Position numbers and translations under genes: made by a program. The notes under the pieces were generated by a model that made no database searches, was not told where the DNA came from, and saw only the letters and a list, made by a program, of their open reading frames with translations. A stretch of DNA of 9,400 nucleotides from Pyrinomonadaceae bacterium (GTDB lineage Bacteria > Acidobacteriota > Blastocatellia > Pyrinomonadales > Pyrinomonadaceae), in NCBI GenBank assembly GCA_026786155.1, contig JAJAYR010000493.1, forward strand, positions 1 to 9,400. Reading direction: 5' to 3'. Shown here one piece after another: positions 1 to 7,108 of this stretch. Position 1 is the first letter of the stretch; every line of letters begins with the position of its first letter.

Positions 1-952
1 GAAACCAGTGTCCCGGATTGTCGCGCCCGGAAAATAAGGCGAAACACGGCGTTCCGACGACCGCCGCGAGATGCGTCGTGCCGGTGTCCAAACCGATATG
101 AAAATCACACAGCGAAAGTATCGCGCCCGACTCGCGGACGGAAAGTTCACCGGCGGAATTGATACCCGCGCCCCATTCCGCAGTTAATCGGTCGGCGACG
201 GCTTTTTCCGCTTTTCCCCCGATGACGATTAATTCACAATCACCTTCGGCGAGCAAACGCCGCCCGATTTCGACGAAATTCTCGTCAGACCAGACGTTCG
301 CCGGAGTTTTACAGCCCGGTGCCATCGCAATTAAACGAGCGTTCGGCTTTTTTCGACGCATCGCCAGCCAATCTTTTATTTTGTCAATTTCAGAAACCGA
401 AAAAGTCAGGAACGGTCGTCGTAAATCTTCCGGCGATGACGTGATGCCATCAATTTCCAGACGGGCTAATTTACGGGCGGCTTCGCTTTTCGTCATTGCC
501 GGAGAGCCTTTTTCGTCCAGCGGATAAAGTTCGTTTTTTGAAAATGCGTGAAAACCGTAGAAACGGGAAATGCCGCAGGCGCGAAAAAAAAGTTTATCGC
601 GCGACACGGAACGCGCCGGGCGTTCGCTGATGACCAGATAAACCGCCGACTGAAAATCGTGCCGCCGCAGCTCGCGCCGCAAGCGATAGAAATCGAAAAC
701 TTTATTAAATTTTCCCGACTGATTGGCATATTCCAAATATCAGTCAATTAAATCTTCGGGAATGACCTGCGAAGCCCGGACGATAGTGCCGCCCGCCGGA
801 ATATTTTGGAGCAAAATTAACTCGGCATCGCGGAAATGGCGGCGAACGGCTCGCAAAGCCGGAATCGCCATCAGCGTATCGCCCAACGAGCCGAATAGAT
901 AGACCAGAACTTTTTGTTTTGTTTTTGAGGCAGTCGAAATTTTTTGGCGCAT
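1..952 (-). pseudogene. GT9 glycosyltransferase (heptosyltransferase-like), partial, interrupted by in-frame TGA
   Basis: This gene reads leftward and continues past the left edge, with about 317 codons visible. It looks like a GT9 (ADP-heptose:LPS heptosyltransferase-like) enzyme that transfers a sugar from a nucleotide donor to a surface glycan at the inner membrane. The N-terminus has the family signature FGSLGDTLMAIPALRAVRRHF. The C-terminal donor-binding half has APGCKTPANVWSDENFVEIG and later GLDTGTTHLAAVVGTPCFALF, as in the family. The frame is broken once, by a TGA at 740-742 between PEDLID and YLEYANQSGKF, and it stays open to the left edge on the far side, so the damage is a point nonsense change and not a frameshift. 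I chose ATG at 952-950. A TTG at 997-995 in frame lies inside a candidate -35 box. The gene is divergent from the GT4 gene to its right. Family assignment is firm; the substrate is unknown. The stop may be a real inactivation or a sequencing error. Confidence 0.85.
740..742 (-). other. In-frame TGA nonsense codon within the GT9 gene
   Basis: On the - strand the codons read GAT TTA ATT GAC TGA TAT TTG GAA TAT. The reading frame is open and family-like on both sides. One substitution from a sense codon (for example CGA, GGA, TCA, TTA or TGG) would explain it. Other genes in the window end in TGA, so TGA is a normal stop in this organism. Confidence 0.85.
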
Positions 953-968
953 AGCGATTGAATGTTCG

Positions 969-997
969 ATTGTATTAAATTGTATTTTGAACTTCAA
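969..997 (-). promoter_or_regulatory. Candidate sigma70-type promoter for the GT9 gene
   Basis: Read on the - strand, TTGAAG (997-992) and TACAAT (974-969) are separated by 17 bp. They match the -35 and -10 consensus at 4 of 6 and 5 of 6 positions. Transcription would begin only about 10 nt before the ATG at 952, giving a very short leader, and I see no Shine-Dalgarno sequence there. This is a motif match only. Confidence 0.35.
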
Positions 998-1046
998 ATC
1001 GGAGGCGGTCGCTAAAATCTCCGAAGGCTGAAATTAACGCGGCGGT

Positions 1047-1076
1047 TTTATTCAAAAACTTTTTATTTGCTATAAT
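1047..1076 (+). promoter_or_regulatory. Candidate promoter for the polysaccharide gene series
   Basis: A perfect TATAAT -10 box lies at 1071-1076 in the divergent intergenic region. The -35 region at 17-18 bp spacing (about 1047-1053, TTTATTC) is poor. The predicted start of transcription near 1083 would leave a leader of about 90 nt before the ATG at 1173. It faces away from the candidate GT9 promoter at 969-997, so the two would form a divergent control region. Confidence 0.4.
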
Positions 1077-1172
1077 CGTATTTCTCAAAATTTGGAGAAT
1101 TCGGTTGTTCCCGAAAGTGAAAGACGTTCGAGATATTTTTTCAAACCCGAAACAAACAGACAAAAAATAAGT

Positions 1173-2360
1173 ATGTCGGAAAAAAAAGGTTTTCCCGAAA
1201 AGCCTCGCATCTTGATTATCTGCAACTATTATTTGCCGGGCTATAAGAGCGGCGGCGGTTTGCGAACGCTCGTCCATATGGTCGAACGATTTCACGACCG
1301 TTACGATTTTCGGGTGATTACGCTCGACCACGACGGCGATAAAATTCCTTTTACGACCGTCGAAATCAACGATTGGAACGAGATTGAAAAAGCACAAGTC
1401 TTTTATCTGTCAAAAGATAAAGCTAATATCTCGAAATTGCGCGAACTAATTATAGAAATCAAACCCGATTCGATTTATCTGAACAGCGTATTTTCCAAAC
1501 TGACCGTTTTTTATCTGACTTTACGGAAATTGAAGCTGATTCCGGCGATTAAAACTATTCTGGCACCCGAAGGCGAATTATCCGGTGGAGCATTAAAACT
1601 CAAATCCTATAAAAAGAAACCTTTCGTCACGCTGGCGAAAAGTGCCGGTCTTTATCGGAATCTGTTTTGGAAAACGACCGCCGACCCGGAAAAACAGGAA
1701 ACGGAGCGGTTTAAAGGGCGCGGCGGCGTGATTTTCGTCGCTCCGAATCTGCCTTCGCGCGAACTTTTGGAAAATTACCGGCAGGATTTGAAACCGAAAA
1801 AAAACGTCGGCGAAGTGAAAATGATTTTTCTTTCGCGGTTTATGCGAAAGAAAAATTTCAAATGGCTGGTTGATAATCTGTCCGGTTTCGAGGGCAATCT
1901 GACGATTGATATTTACGGACCGATTGAAGACGAGTCGTACTGGGAGGCGACCGCAACGGCGATTGCCAAACTGCCGCCGAACGTCAAAATCAAATACGGA
2001 GGCGTGCTGGAATATGATAAAGTTCCGGGAAAACTTTTTGAATATCATTTTTTCGTTTTGCCGACGGTCGGTGAAAACTTCGGTCATGTTTTTATCGAAG
2101 CCTTAGCCGCGGGCTGTCCGTTGCTCATCAGCGACCGCACGCCGTGGCGTGATTTGGAGGCAAAAAATGTGGGTTGGGAGGTGCCGCTGGAAAATCCGGC
2201 AAAATGGCTGGAAGTGTTAAATTACTGTGTGAACTTAGACCAGTTAAGTTATACGAAAATATCGGAAAACTCGCACAGATTTGCCCGCCGCTGGCTGCTT
2301 AATCCTGAAGTTGAAGAAGATACTTTAAAGGTTTTGGAATACAGTTTGACAAATAGCTGA
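1173..2360 (+). CDS. GT4-family glycosyltransferase
   Basis: This is a 395-residue GT-B fold glycosyltransferase that would add one sugar from a nucleotide donor to a growing lipid-linked surface glycan on the cytoplasmic face of the membrane. The N-terminal domain opens with ILIICNYYLPGYKSGGGLRTL (residues 13-33); its glycine cluster at 27-29 is typical of GT4 acceptor domains. The second domain has FLSRFMRKKNFKWLVD (219-234), with basic residues expected to hold donor phosphates. The E-x7-E donor motif is intact at E301 and E309 (ENFGHVFIE), followed by ALAAGCPLLISDRTPW. The frame is open upstream to a TTG at 1092, but I chose the ATG at 1173 because conserved sequence begins just after it. 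No clear ribosome site is visible. An A8 run spans codons 3-5. Donor and acceptor sugars cannot be read from sequence. It is the first gene of the + strand series. Confidence 0.92.
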   Translation: MSEKKGFPEKPRILIICNYYLPGYKSGGGLRTLVHMVERFHDRYDFRVITLDHDGDKIPFTTVEINDWNEIEKAQVFYLSKDKANISKLRELIIEIKPDSIYLNSVFSKLTVFYLTLRKLKLIPAIKTILAPEGELSGGALKLKSYKKKPFVTLAKSAGLYRNLFWKTTADPEKQETERFKGRGGVIFVAPNLPSRELLENYRQDLKPKKNVGEVKMIFLSRFMRKKNFKWLVDNLSGFEGNLTIDIYGPIEDESYWEATATAIAKLPPNVKIKYGGVLEYDKVPGKLFEYHFFVLPTVGENFGHVFIEALAAGCPLLISDRTPWRDLEAKNVGWEVPLENPAKWLEVLNYCVNLDQLSYTKISENSHRFARRWLLNPEVEEDTLKVLEYSLTNS

Positions 2361-2434
2361 TGTAGTATCGCATAAATCAACCAAGCAAATGGTTTAGCTA
2401 CTTAAATTATAATTAAACAGTCGGGTTGCCGACA
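2346..2434 (+). promoter_or_regulatory. Intergenic control region before the RmlD-like gene (weak promoter elements)
   Basis: The 94-bp gap between the GT4 gene and the reductase is AT-rich. A perfect TTGACA (2346-2351) overlaps the end of the GT4 gene, but its best -10 partner, CATAAA (2371-2376), is at 19 bp spacing. A TATAAT (2408-2413) sits inside a perfect 10-bp palindrome (2405-2414) but has no -35 partner. Two small 5-bp hairpins are possible at 2379-2394 and 2420-2433. Neither is followed by a T tract, so neither is a terminator. A separate promoter is possible but not shown. Confidence 0.25.
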
Positions 2435-2454
2435 CTTCATAAAACACTTTAGAT

Positions 2455-3333
2455 ATGAAAATTTTAGTAATCGGCGGCGGCGGCATGTTGGGACACAAAT
2501 TGGTGCAGAAATGGCGCGGCAGATACGATGTGTGGACGACGATTCGCGGGAGTTTTCAGGAATACGAGCGATACGGAATTTTTGAAAAAGAAAAAACCTT
2601 TGAAAATATCGAGGTCGAAAATTTTAGCGCGGTCGAAAGTGTCACGGCGGAAGTTCGCCCGCAGGTTATCGTCAACGCCGTCGGCATTATCAAACAATTA
2701 CCGACGGCGAAAAACGTCATCAAAACGCTGCAAATCAACGCGATTTTCCCGCACCAATTAGCCGAATTAGCTGAAAAATACGAAGCGCGTTTGATAACCG
2801 TCGGCACCGATTGTGTGTTTGACGGAAAAAAAGGAAACTACACCGAAGAAGATTTTCCGAGCGCGACGGATTTGTATGGAAAAAGCAAAAATCTGGGCGA
2901 AGTAACGGGCGCAAACTGTCTGACGCTGCGAACTTCGATTATCGGTCGGGAACTGAAAACCGCGCACAGTCTGGTCGAATGGTTTTTGAGCAATGAAGGA
3001 AAAGAAGGAAAAACCGTCAAAGGATTTACGAACGCGATTTACACGGGATTTCCGACCGTTATTTTCGCCGAAATTCTCGCGCGTTTGATCGAAGACTTTC
3101 CCGATTTGAACGGTTTATATCAAGTGTCGAGCGAGCCGATCAATAAATTTGAACTGCTCAAACTTATCCGCGACGCTTATCGCGCCGACATCGAAATCGA
3201 GCCGTTCGACGATTTTAAGATTGACCGCAGTCTGGATTCGTCGAAGTTTAAAGCGGCGACCAATTTCGAGTTTCCCGATTGGCGGACAATGATTCGGAAA
3301 ATGGCGGAAGACAACGCCGTTTATCAAAAATGA
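2455..3333 (+). CDS. RmlD-like SDR sugar-nucleotide reductase (WbvR/CapF-type role inferred)
   Basis: This 292-residue extended short-chain dehydrogenase would reduce a 4-keto nucleotide sugar with NAD(P)H in the cytoplasm. It has the N-terminal Rossmann motif VIGGGGMLG (5-13), an RmlD-like VGTDCVFDG segment (116-124), and the catalytic pair Y141-x3-K145 in LYGKSKNLGE. Length matches RmlD-type reductases (about 290 residues) and is shorter than CapF, which carries an extra C-terminal cupin domain. It is followed 58 bp later by a CapG/WbvD-type 2-epimerase. In known L-amino-sugar pathways, a reductase of this type acts on a UDP-4-keto-6-deoxy-HexNAc before C2 epimerisation, as with WbvR in UDP-L-QuiNAc synthesis. 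A dTDP-4-dehydrorhamnose reductase role is the alternative, but no other rhamnose pathway gene is present here. Family is secure; substrate is inferred from the neighbour. Confidence 0.88.
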   Translation: MKILVIGGGGMLGHKLVQKWRGRYDVWTTIRGSFQEYERYGIFEKEKTFENIEVENFSAVESVTAEVRPQVIVNAVGIIKQLPTAKNVIKTLQINAIFPHQLAELAEKYEARLITVGTDCVFDGKKGNYTEEDFPSATDLYGKSKNLGEVTGANCLTLRTSIIGRELKTAHSLVEWFLSNEGKEGKTVKGFTNAIYTGFPTVIFAEILARLIEDFPDLNGLYQVSSEPINKFELLKLIRDAYRADIEIEPFDDFKIDRSLDSSKFKAATNFEFPDWRTMIRKMAEDNAVYQK

Positions 3334-3362
3334 TGTTTGCCGACGACCGAAAATAATTAAAC

Positions 3363-3383
3363 GAAAAAAAGAAAAAAAGAAAA
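3363..3383 (+). other. Purine-only tract just upstream of the 2-epimerase start
   Basis: A run of 21 purines with two A7 stretches ends 8 nt before the ATG at 3392. It contains only weak Shine-Dalgarno-like AAAGAA sequence. It may serve as an unstructured ribosome entry region; no other role can be supported. Confidence 0.5.
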
Positions 3384-3391
3384 TAAAGAAT

Positions 3392-4489
3392 ATGAAAATA
3401 ATGACAATTTTCGGGACGCGCCCGGAAATCATCCGGTTGAGTCCGGTTTTGAAAATTCTCGACCAATACAGCGAACACCTCACGGTTCACACGGGACAAA
3501 ACTTTCACGAAAGTCTGAGCGATATTTTTATCAAGGATTTGGAAGTGCGCCCGCCGGATGTGCATTTCGGCATCAAATCGAAAAGTTTCGGCGACCAAGC
3601 CGGACAGATTTTGACCCGCGCGGACGAAGTTTTAGAAAGGTATCAGCCGGACAAGGTTTTGATTTTAGGCGATACGAACAGTGCTTTATCGGCGATTGCC
3701 GCGGCGCGGCGCGGCATTCCGGTTTTCCATATGGAAGCGGGCAACCGCTGTTTCGACAACCGCGTCCCGGAAGAAATCAACCGGCGAATTATTGACCATT
3801 CCAGCACGATTCTGCTGCCGTATACCGAGCGGAGCAAGGAAAATCTGGTCGCCGAAGGCATCGAGCGCGAACGAATTTTCGTCACGGGAAATCCGATCAA
3901 GGAAGTTCTCGATATATTTTCCGACCGCATTGATAACAGTCCGGCGTTGGAAAAATTCGCGGTCAGGGAATTCGATTATTTTTTAGTCACGCTGCACCGC
4001 TCGGAAAATGTTGATAAAGTCGAAAGATTGAAAAAGATTTTAGAAGCCTTTGAACGGGTGGTTGAAAAATTCGACAAAAAGATGTTAGTCAGCGTTCACC
4101 CGCGCACCGCCGAAAAACTCGAAAAATTCGGCTTAAAAACCACATCGGATAAAATCAAACTGCTGGAGCCGCTCGGTTTTTTCGATTTCGTCAAACTGGA
4201 AAAAAACGCGCTCGCGGTGTTGACCGACAGCGGCACGGTGCAGGAAGAATGCGCGATTTTCGGGGTCCCGAACATCACTCTGCGCGACGTTACCGAACGC
4301 CCGGAAACGATGGAATGCGGCAGCAATCTCCTGAGCGGCGCGGAAACCGACGCGATTGTCAGGGCGGTCGAGATGGCGATTTCACAGCCGTCCAACTGGA
4401 CTGCCCCGAAGGAATACTTAGCGGAAAATGTGGCGCAGGTGGTCAGCAAAATTGTTTTGGGCTACACCAGCGTCAGAAAACATATCTAA
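3392..4489 (+). CDS. Non-hydrolysing UDP-N-acetylhexosamine 2-epimerase (CapG/FnlC/WbvD type)
   Basis: This 365-residue enzyme of the WecB family inverts C2 of a UDP-N-acetyl amino sugar. It has the family start TIFGTRPEIIRLSPV (5-19), GDTNS (93-97) with the expected catalytic aspartate D94, MEAGNRCFDNRVPEEINR (114-131) with E115 and E128, LHRSEN (201-206) with H202, DSGTVQEE (279-286) and RDVTERPE (298-305). These line up with the catalytic Asp, Glu, Glu and His of E. coli WecB. The MEAGNRCFD...PEEINR form, in place of the WecB-type HVEAGLRT, is characteristic of the CapG/FnlC/WbvD group, which makes UDP-L-FucNAc or UDP-L-QuiNAc. Together with the preceding reductase it suggests an L-amino-deoxyhexose. 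A 58-bp gap upstream holds a purine-rich tract and no clear ribosome site. The next gene begins 24 bp downstream, so the two are probably cotranscribed. Confidence 0.94.
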   Translation: MKIMTIFGTRPEIIRLSPVLKILDQYSEHLTVHTGQNFHESLSDIFIKDLEVRPPDVHFGIKSKSFGDQAGQILTRADEVLERYQPDKVLILGDTNSALSAIAAARRGIPVFHMEAGNRCFDNRVPEEINRRIIDHSSTILLPYTERSKENLVAEGIERERIFVTGNPIKEVLDIFSDRIDNSPALEKFAVREFDYFLVTLHRSENVDKVERLKKILEAFERVVEKFDKKMLVSVHPRTAEKLEKFGLKTTSDKIKLLEPLGFFDFVKLEKNALAVLTDSGTVQEECAIFGVPNITLRDVTERPETMECGSNLLSGAETDAIVRAVEMAISQPSNWTAPKEYLAENVAQVVSKIVLGYTSVRKHI

Positions 4490-4513
4490 AAGTTACAGCG
4501 AAACACAGTTGAA

Positions 4514-5761
4514 ATGAAGTCGAACGGAAAATTACCGGCGGAAGTTAAAAAACGTCTCTGGATAAACACGGAACTTTATTACCCGGAAGACAATCAGACA
4601 GGGTATTATTTGACGCAAATCGCCGAAGGTCTGTCGGGTGATTTCGATGTCCGGGTGATTTGCGGGCAGCCGAATTACGCGGCTCGCGGAACGCAGGCAC
4701 CGAAAAGGGAAGTTCATCGCAACGTCGAAATTTTTCGCGTCTGGGGAACGACCTTCGATAAAAACGTCTTGCTGCTGCGGCTGGTTAATATGCTGACGCT
4801 CGGACTGGCGATGTTTTTGAAATCAATTCGGAAGTTTCAAAGAGGTGATTCGGTGCTGGTCGTTTCGGCTCCGCCGTCGCTGCCGTTTATTACGGCGGGG
4901 GCGGCAAAACTGCGCCGCGCCGCTTATACGCTGGTCGTGCAGGATAAATACCCGGAGATTTTGACCGCCGTCGGAAAATCCAAACCCGATTCGCTGTTTA
5001 TCAAAACGCTGAACAAATTGAACGAACGGTAATACGACGGAGCGGAAAAAATAATCGTCGTCGGGCGCGATATGGCGGAATTAGTGGGCAGTCAGATGAG
5101 CGGCGAAAAAAATCGGAAAAAAATTTTCGTGATACCGAATTGGGCTTCGCTCGAAGAAGTCGAGCCGCTGCCGCGAGCGAGTAATGAACTGCTTAAAGAA
5201 CTGCGTATCACGGATAAATTCGTCTTTTTATATGCGGGCAATATGGGACATCCGCAGGATTTGGAAACCATCGTCAGATGCGCCGCCGAACTGAAAAATG
5301 ACGACCGCTTTCACTTTCTGTTTATCGGTTCGGGAGTCAAAAAAAAATGGCTGGAGAAGGAAATCGAGACGCACCGGATGAGAAATGTTTCGGTTTTGCC
5401 GCCGCGCCCGCGCGGTGAGCAGAAATTTTTTCTCAATGCGTGCGATGTCGGATTAGTCGCGCTGGTCAAAAAAATGTATGGCGTGGCGATGCCCAGCCGC
5501 ACCTATAATCTATTGGCGGCGGGCAAACCGATTCTCGCCTTGACCGAAGACAATTCGGAAGTGGCGCGGGTGATTGACGAAGAAAAAGTCGGCTGGACGG
5601 TCGCGCCGCGCGATGCGGAGAAACTGCTAAAAACGATTTATAAAATTTATGAGGAGCGGGAAAATCTTCCGGCAATCGGCATCCGCGCCCGGCAAGCGGC
5701 TCTCGAAAATTATTCCGTGGAAACGGCAATCGAGAAATATCGGCAAGTGTTAAGCCGGTGA
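4514..5761 (+). pseudogene. WbuB/WcaI-like GT4 glycosyltransferase interrupted by in-frame TAA
   Basis: Read through a single TAA at 5030-5032, this is a 415-residue GT4 enzyme similar in layout to WbuB/WbjE/WcaI, which transfer amino or deoxy sugars during O-antigen or capsule assembly. The N-terminal domain has LWINTELYYPEDNQTGYYL (15-33), a signature region of this group, then VVSAPPSLPF (116-125) and VVQDKYPEIL (141-150). The stop falls at codon 173, after KLNER and before YDGAEKIIVVGRDM. The C-terminal donor domain follows in the same frame with VIPNWAS, FLYAGNMGHPQDL and AMPSRTYNLLAAGKP (about 326-339). WbuB-like genes usually sit beside FnlA/B/C-type genes, and this one follows the 2-epimerase by 24 bp, so an L-FucNAc- or L-QuiNAc-transferase role is plausible. 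An ATG at 5072 could restart the C-terminal half, but no ribosome site precedes it and half an enzyme should be inactive. An A9 run lies at 5339-5347. Confidence 0.88.
5030..5032 (+). other. In-frame TAA nonsense codon within the WbuB-like gene
   Basis: Codons read AAC GAA CGG TAA TAC GAC GGA GCG. Family members usually have a hydrophobic residue, often leucine, between the basic residue and the tyrosine here, so TTA to TAA is the simplest change. Several intact genes in the window end in TAA, so it is a true stop signal here. Confidence 0.85.
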
Positions 5762-5788
5762 GCAAAAATTTTGATGTCTTTTGCGGTG

Positions 5789-5861
5789 TTCAGAGTCCAA
5801 ACTTTAGTTGGCGTTTTCGTCGCGCTGCGCTGGCGGAAAAACGCTGAAGCATGAACTCGAA
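5789..5861. repeat. Degenerate REP-like palindromic element, cloverleaf-like fold
   Basis: The element begins 28 bp after the WbuB-like stop codon. Outer arms TTC(A)GAGT (5789-5796) and ACTCGAA (5855-5861) pair over 7 bp with one bulged A. Inside are two hairpins: CCAA/TTGG (5797-5800 with 5808-5811) and CGTTTT/AAAACG (5812-5817 with 5838-5843). It shares GTTCAGAGTCC and ACGCTGAAGC with the stronger palindrome at 8180-8240, in the same order, so the two are probably copies of one dispersed intergenic family. The family name and copy number are not known from this window. Confidence 0.6.
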
Positions 5862-6032
5862 TATACTGGAAAATGTCGCAAAACTTGCTATGCTCTGTTG
5901 AGCTAACTCGCTCGCACGTAAAATTAAACGGGTAATTGAAAAGTAGAAATGTTACTGCGTCTGATAACGACTGCGAGGTGCAAGACTAATTTCAAGGTCG
6001 GAAAAGTGAGAAAAAACAGAAAAGATTAGTTT
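5862..6032. other. Unassigned intergenic stretch before the epimerase gene
   Basis: These 171 bp follow the palindromic element and show no supportable coding frame, tRNA or terminator. A TTGAAA at 5936-5941 could be a -35 box, but no good -10 box lies 16-18 bp downstream. The last 30 bp are purine-rich without a clear Shine-Dalgarno sequence. A promoter for the downstream pair probably lies here but cannot be placed. Confidence 0.4.
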
Positions 6033-7088
6033 ATGAAAGTCTTAGTTACCGGAGCGACCGGATTTGTCGGGCGGGAAATAATCGCCGTGCTTGCCGAATC
6101 GAATATAGATTTAATTGCCGTCGGCGGGAAACATTCGAGTTCGATAAATCAAGAACTGCCGCGAAAGGATAACCAGCCGGAATTTTTGAGCGTGGACATC
6201 ACCGACGAAAACAGTTTGGCGGAACTCGAAAAAGTCGGAAAGGTTGATGCCGTCATCCATTCGGCAGGATTGGCGCACCAATTCGGCGACACGAAAAAGG
6301 AAGAATTTGAAGCGGTCAATGGGCGCGGAACGAAAAATGTTCTCGAACTGGCAATCAAATTGGGGGCGCAACATTTTATTCTCATCGGTTCGACGGCGGT
6401 CTATGGCGTAACGCCGACCGGGAAAACCCGAAAGACGGCGGGAAAGACAATCGAAATAAACGAAATTGCGATAGACGAAGAATGTGCGACCAATCCGGCA
6501 AATTTCTACGCCGAAAGTAAATTGGAAGCGGAGCGAATTTGTCGCCGATTGTGTGAGGAAAATAATCTGCCGCTGACGATTTTCCGACTCGCGCCGGTTA
6601 TCGGGGAAGCCAACGTCGGCAATGTGGCACGGTTGATTGAGGCGATTGATAAAAAAAGATTTCTTTGGATCGGCGACGGTAAAAATTTAAAAACAGTAAT
6701 CTACAAAAGGGATGTGGCGTTGGCGTGTCTGAAATTACTGCACGCCAAAGCACCCGCCACGGAAATTTTCAATCTGGCGGGCGCACCGATTTCGATGAAG
6801 GAATTTGTCGGAGAAATCGCCCGCCGGTTGGAAAGAAGAGTTTTCGGCTTCAAAATTCCGGTTGGTCTGCCGAGATTGGTTTTTCGATTGAACGACGGCT
6901 TTTTTAAGTTGCAGAAAATTTCCAAACTCGGCGCGACCATCGAAAAATGGCTGGCGGACGATGTGTATTCGGCGGAAAAAATCAAACGCCGCTACGGGTT
7001 CACGCCCGCGACTTCCGTCAGAGAGGCTCTGGAAAAACAGGTGCGCCGGTATCGGGAACAGGCGGCGGAGAGCGGCGCGGGAAAATAA
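6033..7088 (+). CDS. NAD-dependent epimerase/dehydratase (extended SDR), possibly WbpV/WreQ-like 4-keto-amino-sugar reductase
   Basis: This 351-residue extended SDR enzyme acts on a nucleotide sugar in the cytoplasm. It has the Rossmann motif TGATGFVG (6-13), IHSAGLAHQFG (75-85), the catalytic serine region IGSTAVYG (118-125), and Y159-x3-K163 in FYAESKLEAER. FRLAPVIGEANVGN and the IGDGKNLKTVIYKRDVA region follow, as in UDP-sugar epimerases and reductases. The catalytic residues look intact. The stop at 7086-7088 lies about 20 bp before the likely start of a WbpL-type transferase. In several O-antigen loci an SDR of this kind (WbpV, WreQ) reduces UDP-4-keto-6-deoxy-GlcNAc to the amino sugar that the next gene loads on the lipid carrier. 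I infer that role from this pairing; UDP-glucose 4-epimerase-like activity is an alternative. Family is certain, reaction is not. Confidence 0.92.
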   Translation: MKVLVTGATGFVGREIIAVLAESNIDLIAVGGKHSSSINQELPRKDNQPEFLSVDITDENSLAELEKVGKVDAVIHSAGLAHQFGDTKKEEFEAVNGRGTKNVLELAIKLGAQHFILIGSTAVYGVTPTGKTRKTAGKTIEINEIAIDEECATNPANFYAESKLEAERICRRLCEENNLPLTIFRLAPVIGEANVGNVARLIEAIDKKRFLWIGDGKNLKTVIYKRDVALACLKLLHAKAPATEIFNLAGAPISMKEFVGEIARRLERRVFGFKIPVGLPRLVFRLNDGFFKLQKISKLGATIEKWLADDVYSAEKIKRRYGFTPATSVREALEKQVRRYREQAAESGAGK

Positions 7089-7108
7089 TAACGGCAAATT
7101 GGAAAAGC

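Noticed and set aside
740..742. Selenocysteine recoding at the TGA in the GT9 gene
   Set aside because: GT9 enzymes are not known to use selenocysteine, and I see no clear hairpin just downstream of the codon on the coding strand.
1092..1172. TTG at 1092 as start of the first GT4 gene
   Set aside because: It adds 27 residues without family similarity and lies only about 10 nt after the predicted transcription start; the ATG at 1173 sits just before the conserved N-terminus.
1593..2087. Long antisense reading frames across the + strand genes (for example 1593-2087, 3115-3483 and 8586-9011 on the - strand)
   Set aside because: They are shadows of well-supported genes, with low-complexity or arginine/phenylalanine-rich translations and no recognisable family.
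6947..7108. ATG at 6947 as start of the WbpL-like transferase (393 residues)
   Set aside because: It would overlap the epimerase gene by about 140 bp and add a non-membrane, family-unlike leader; GTG 7109 or TTG 7112 gives the usual length.
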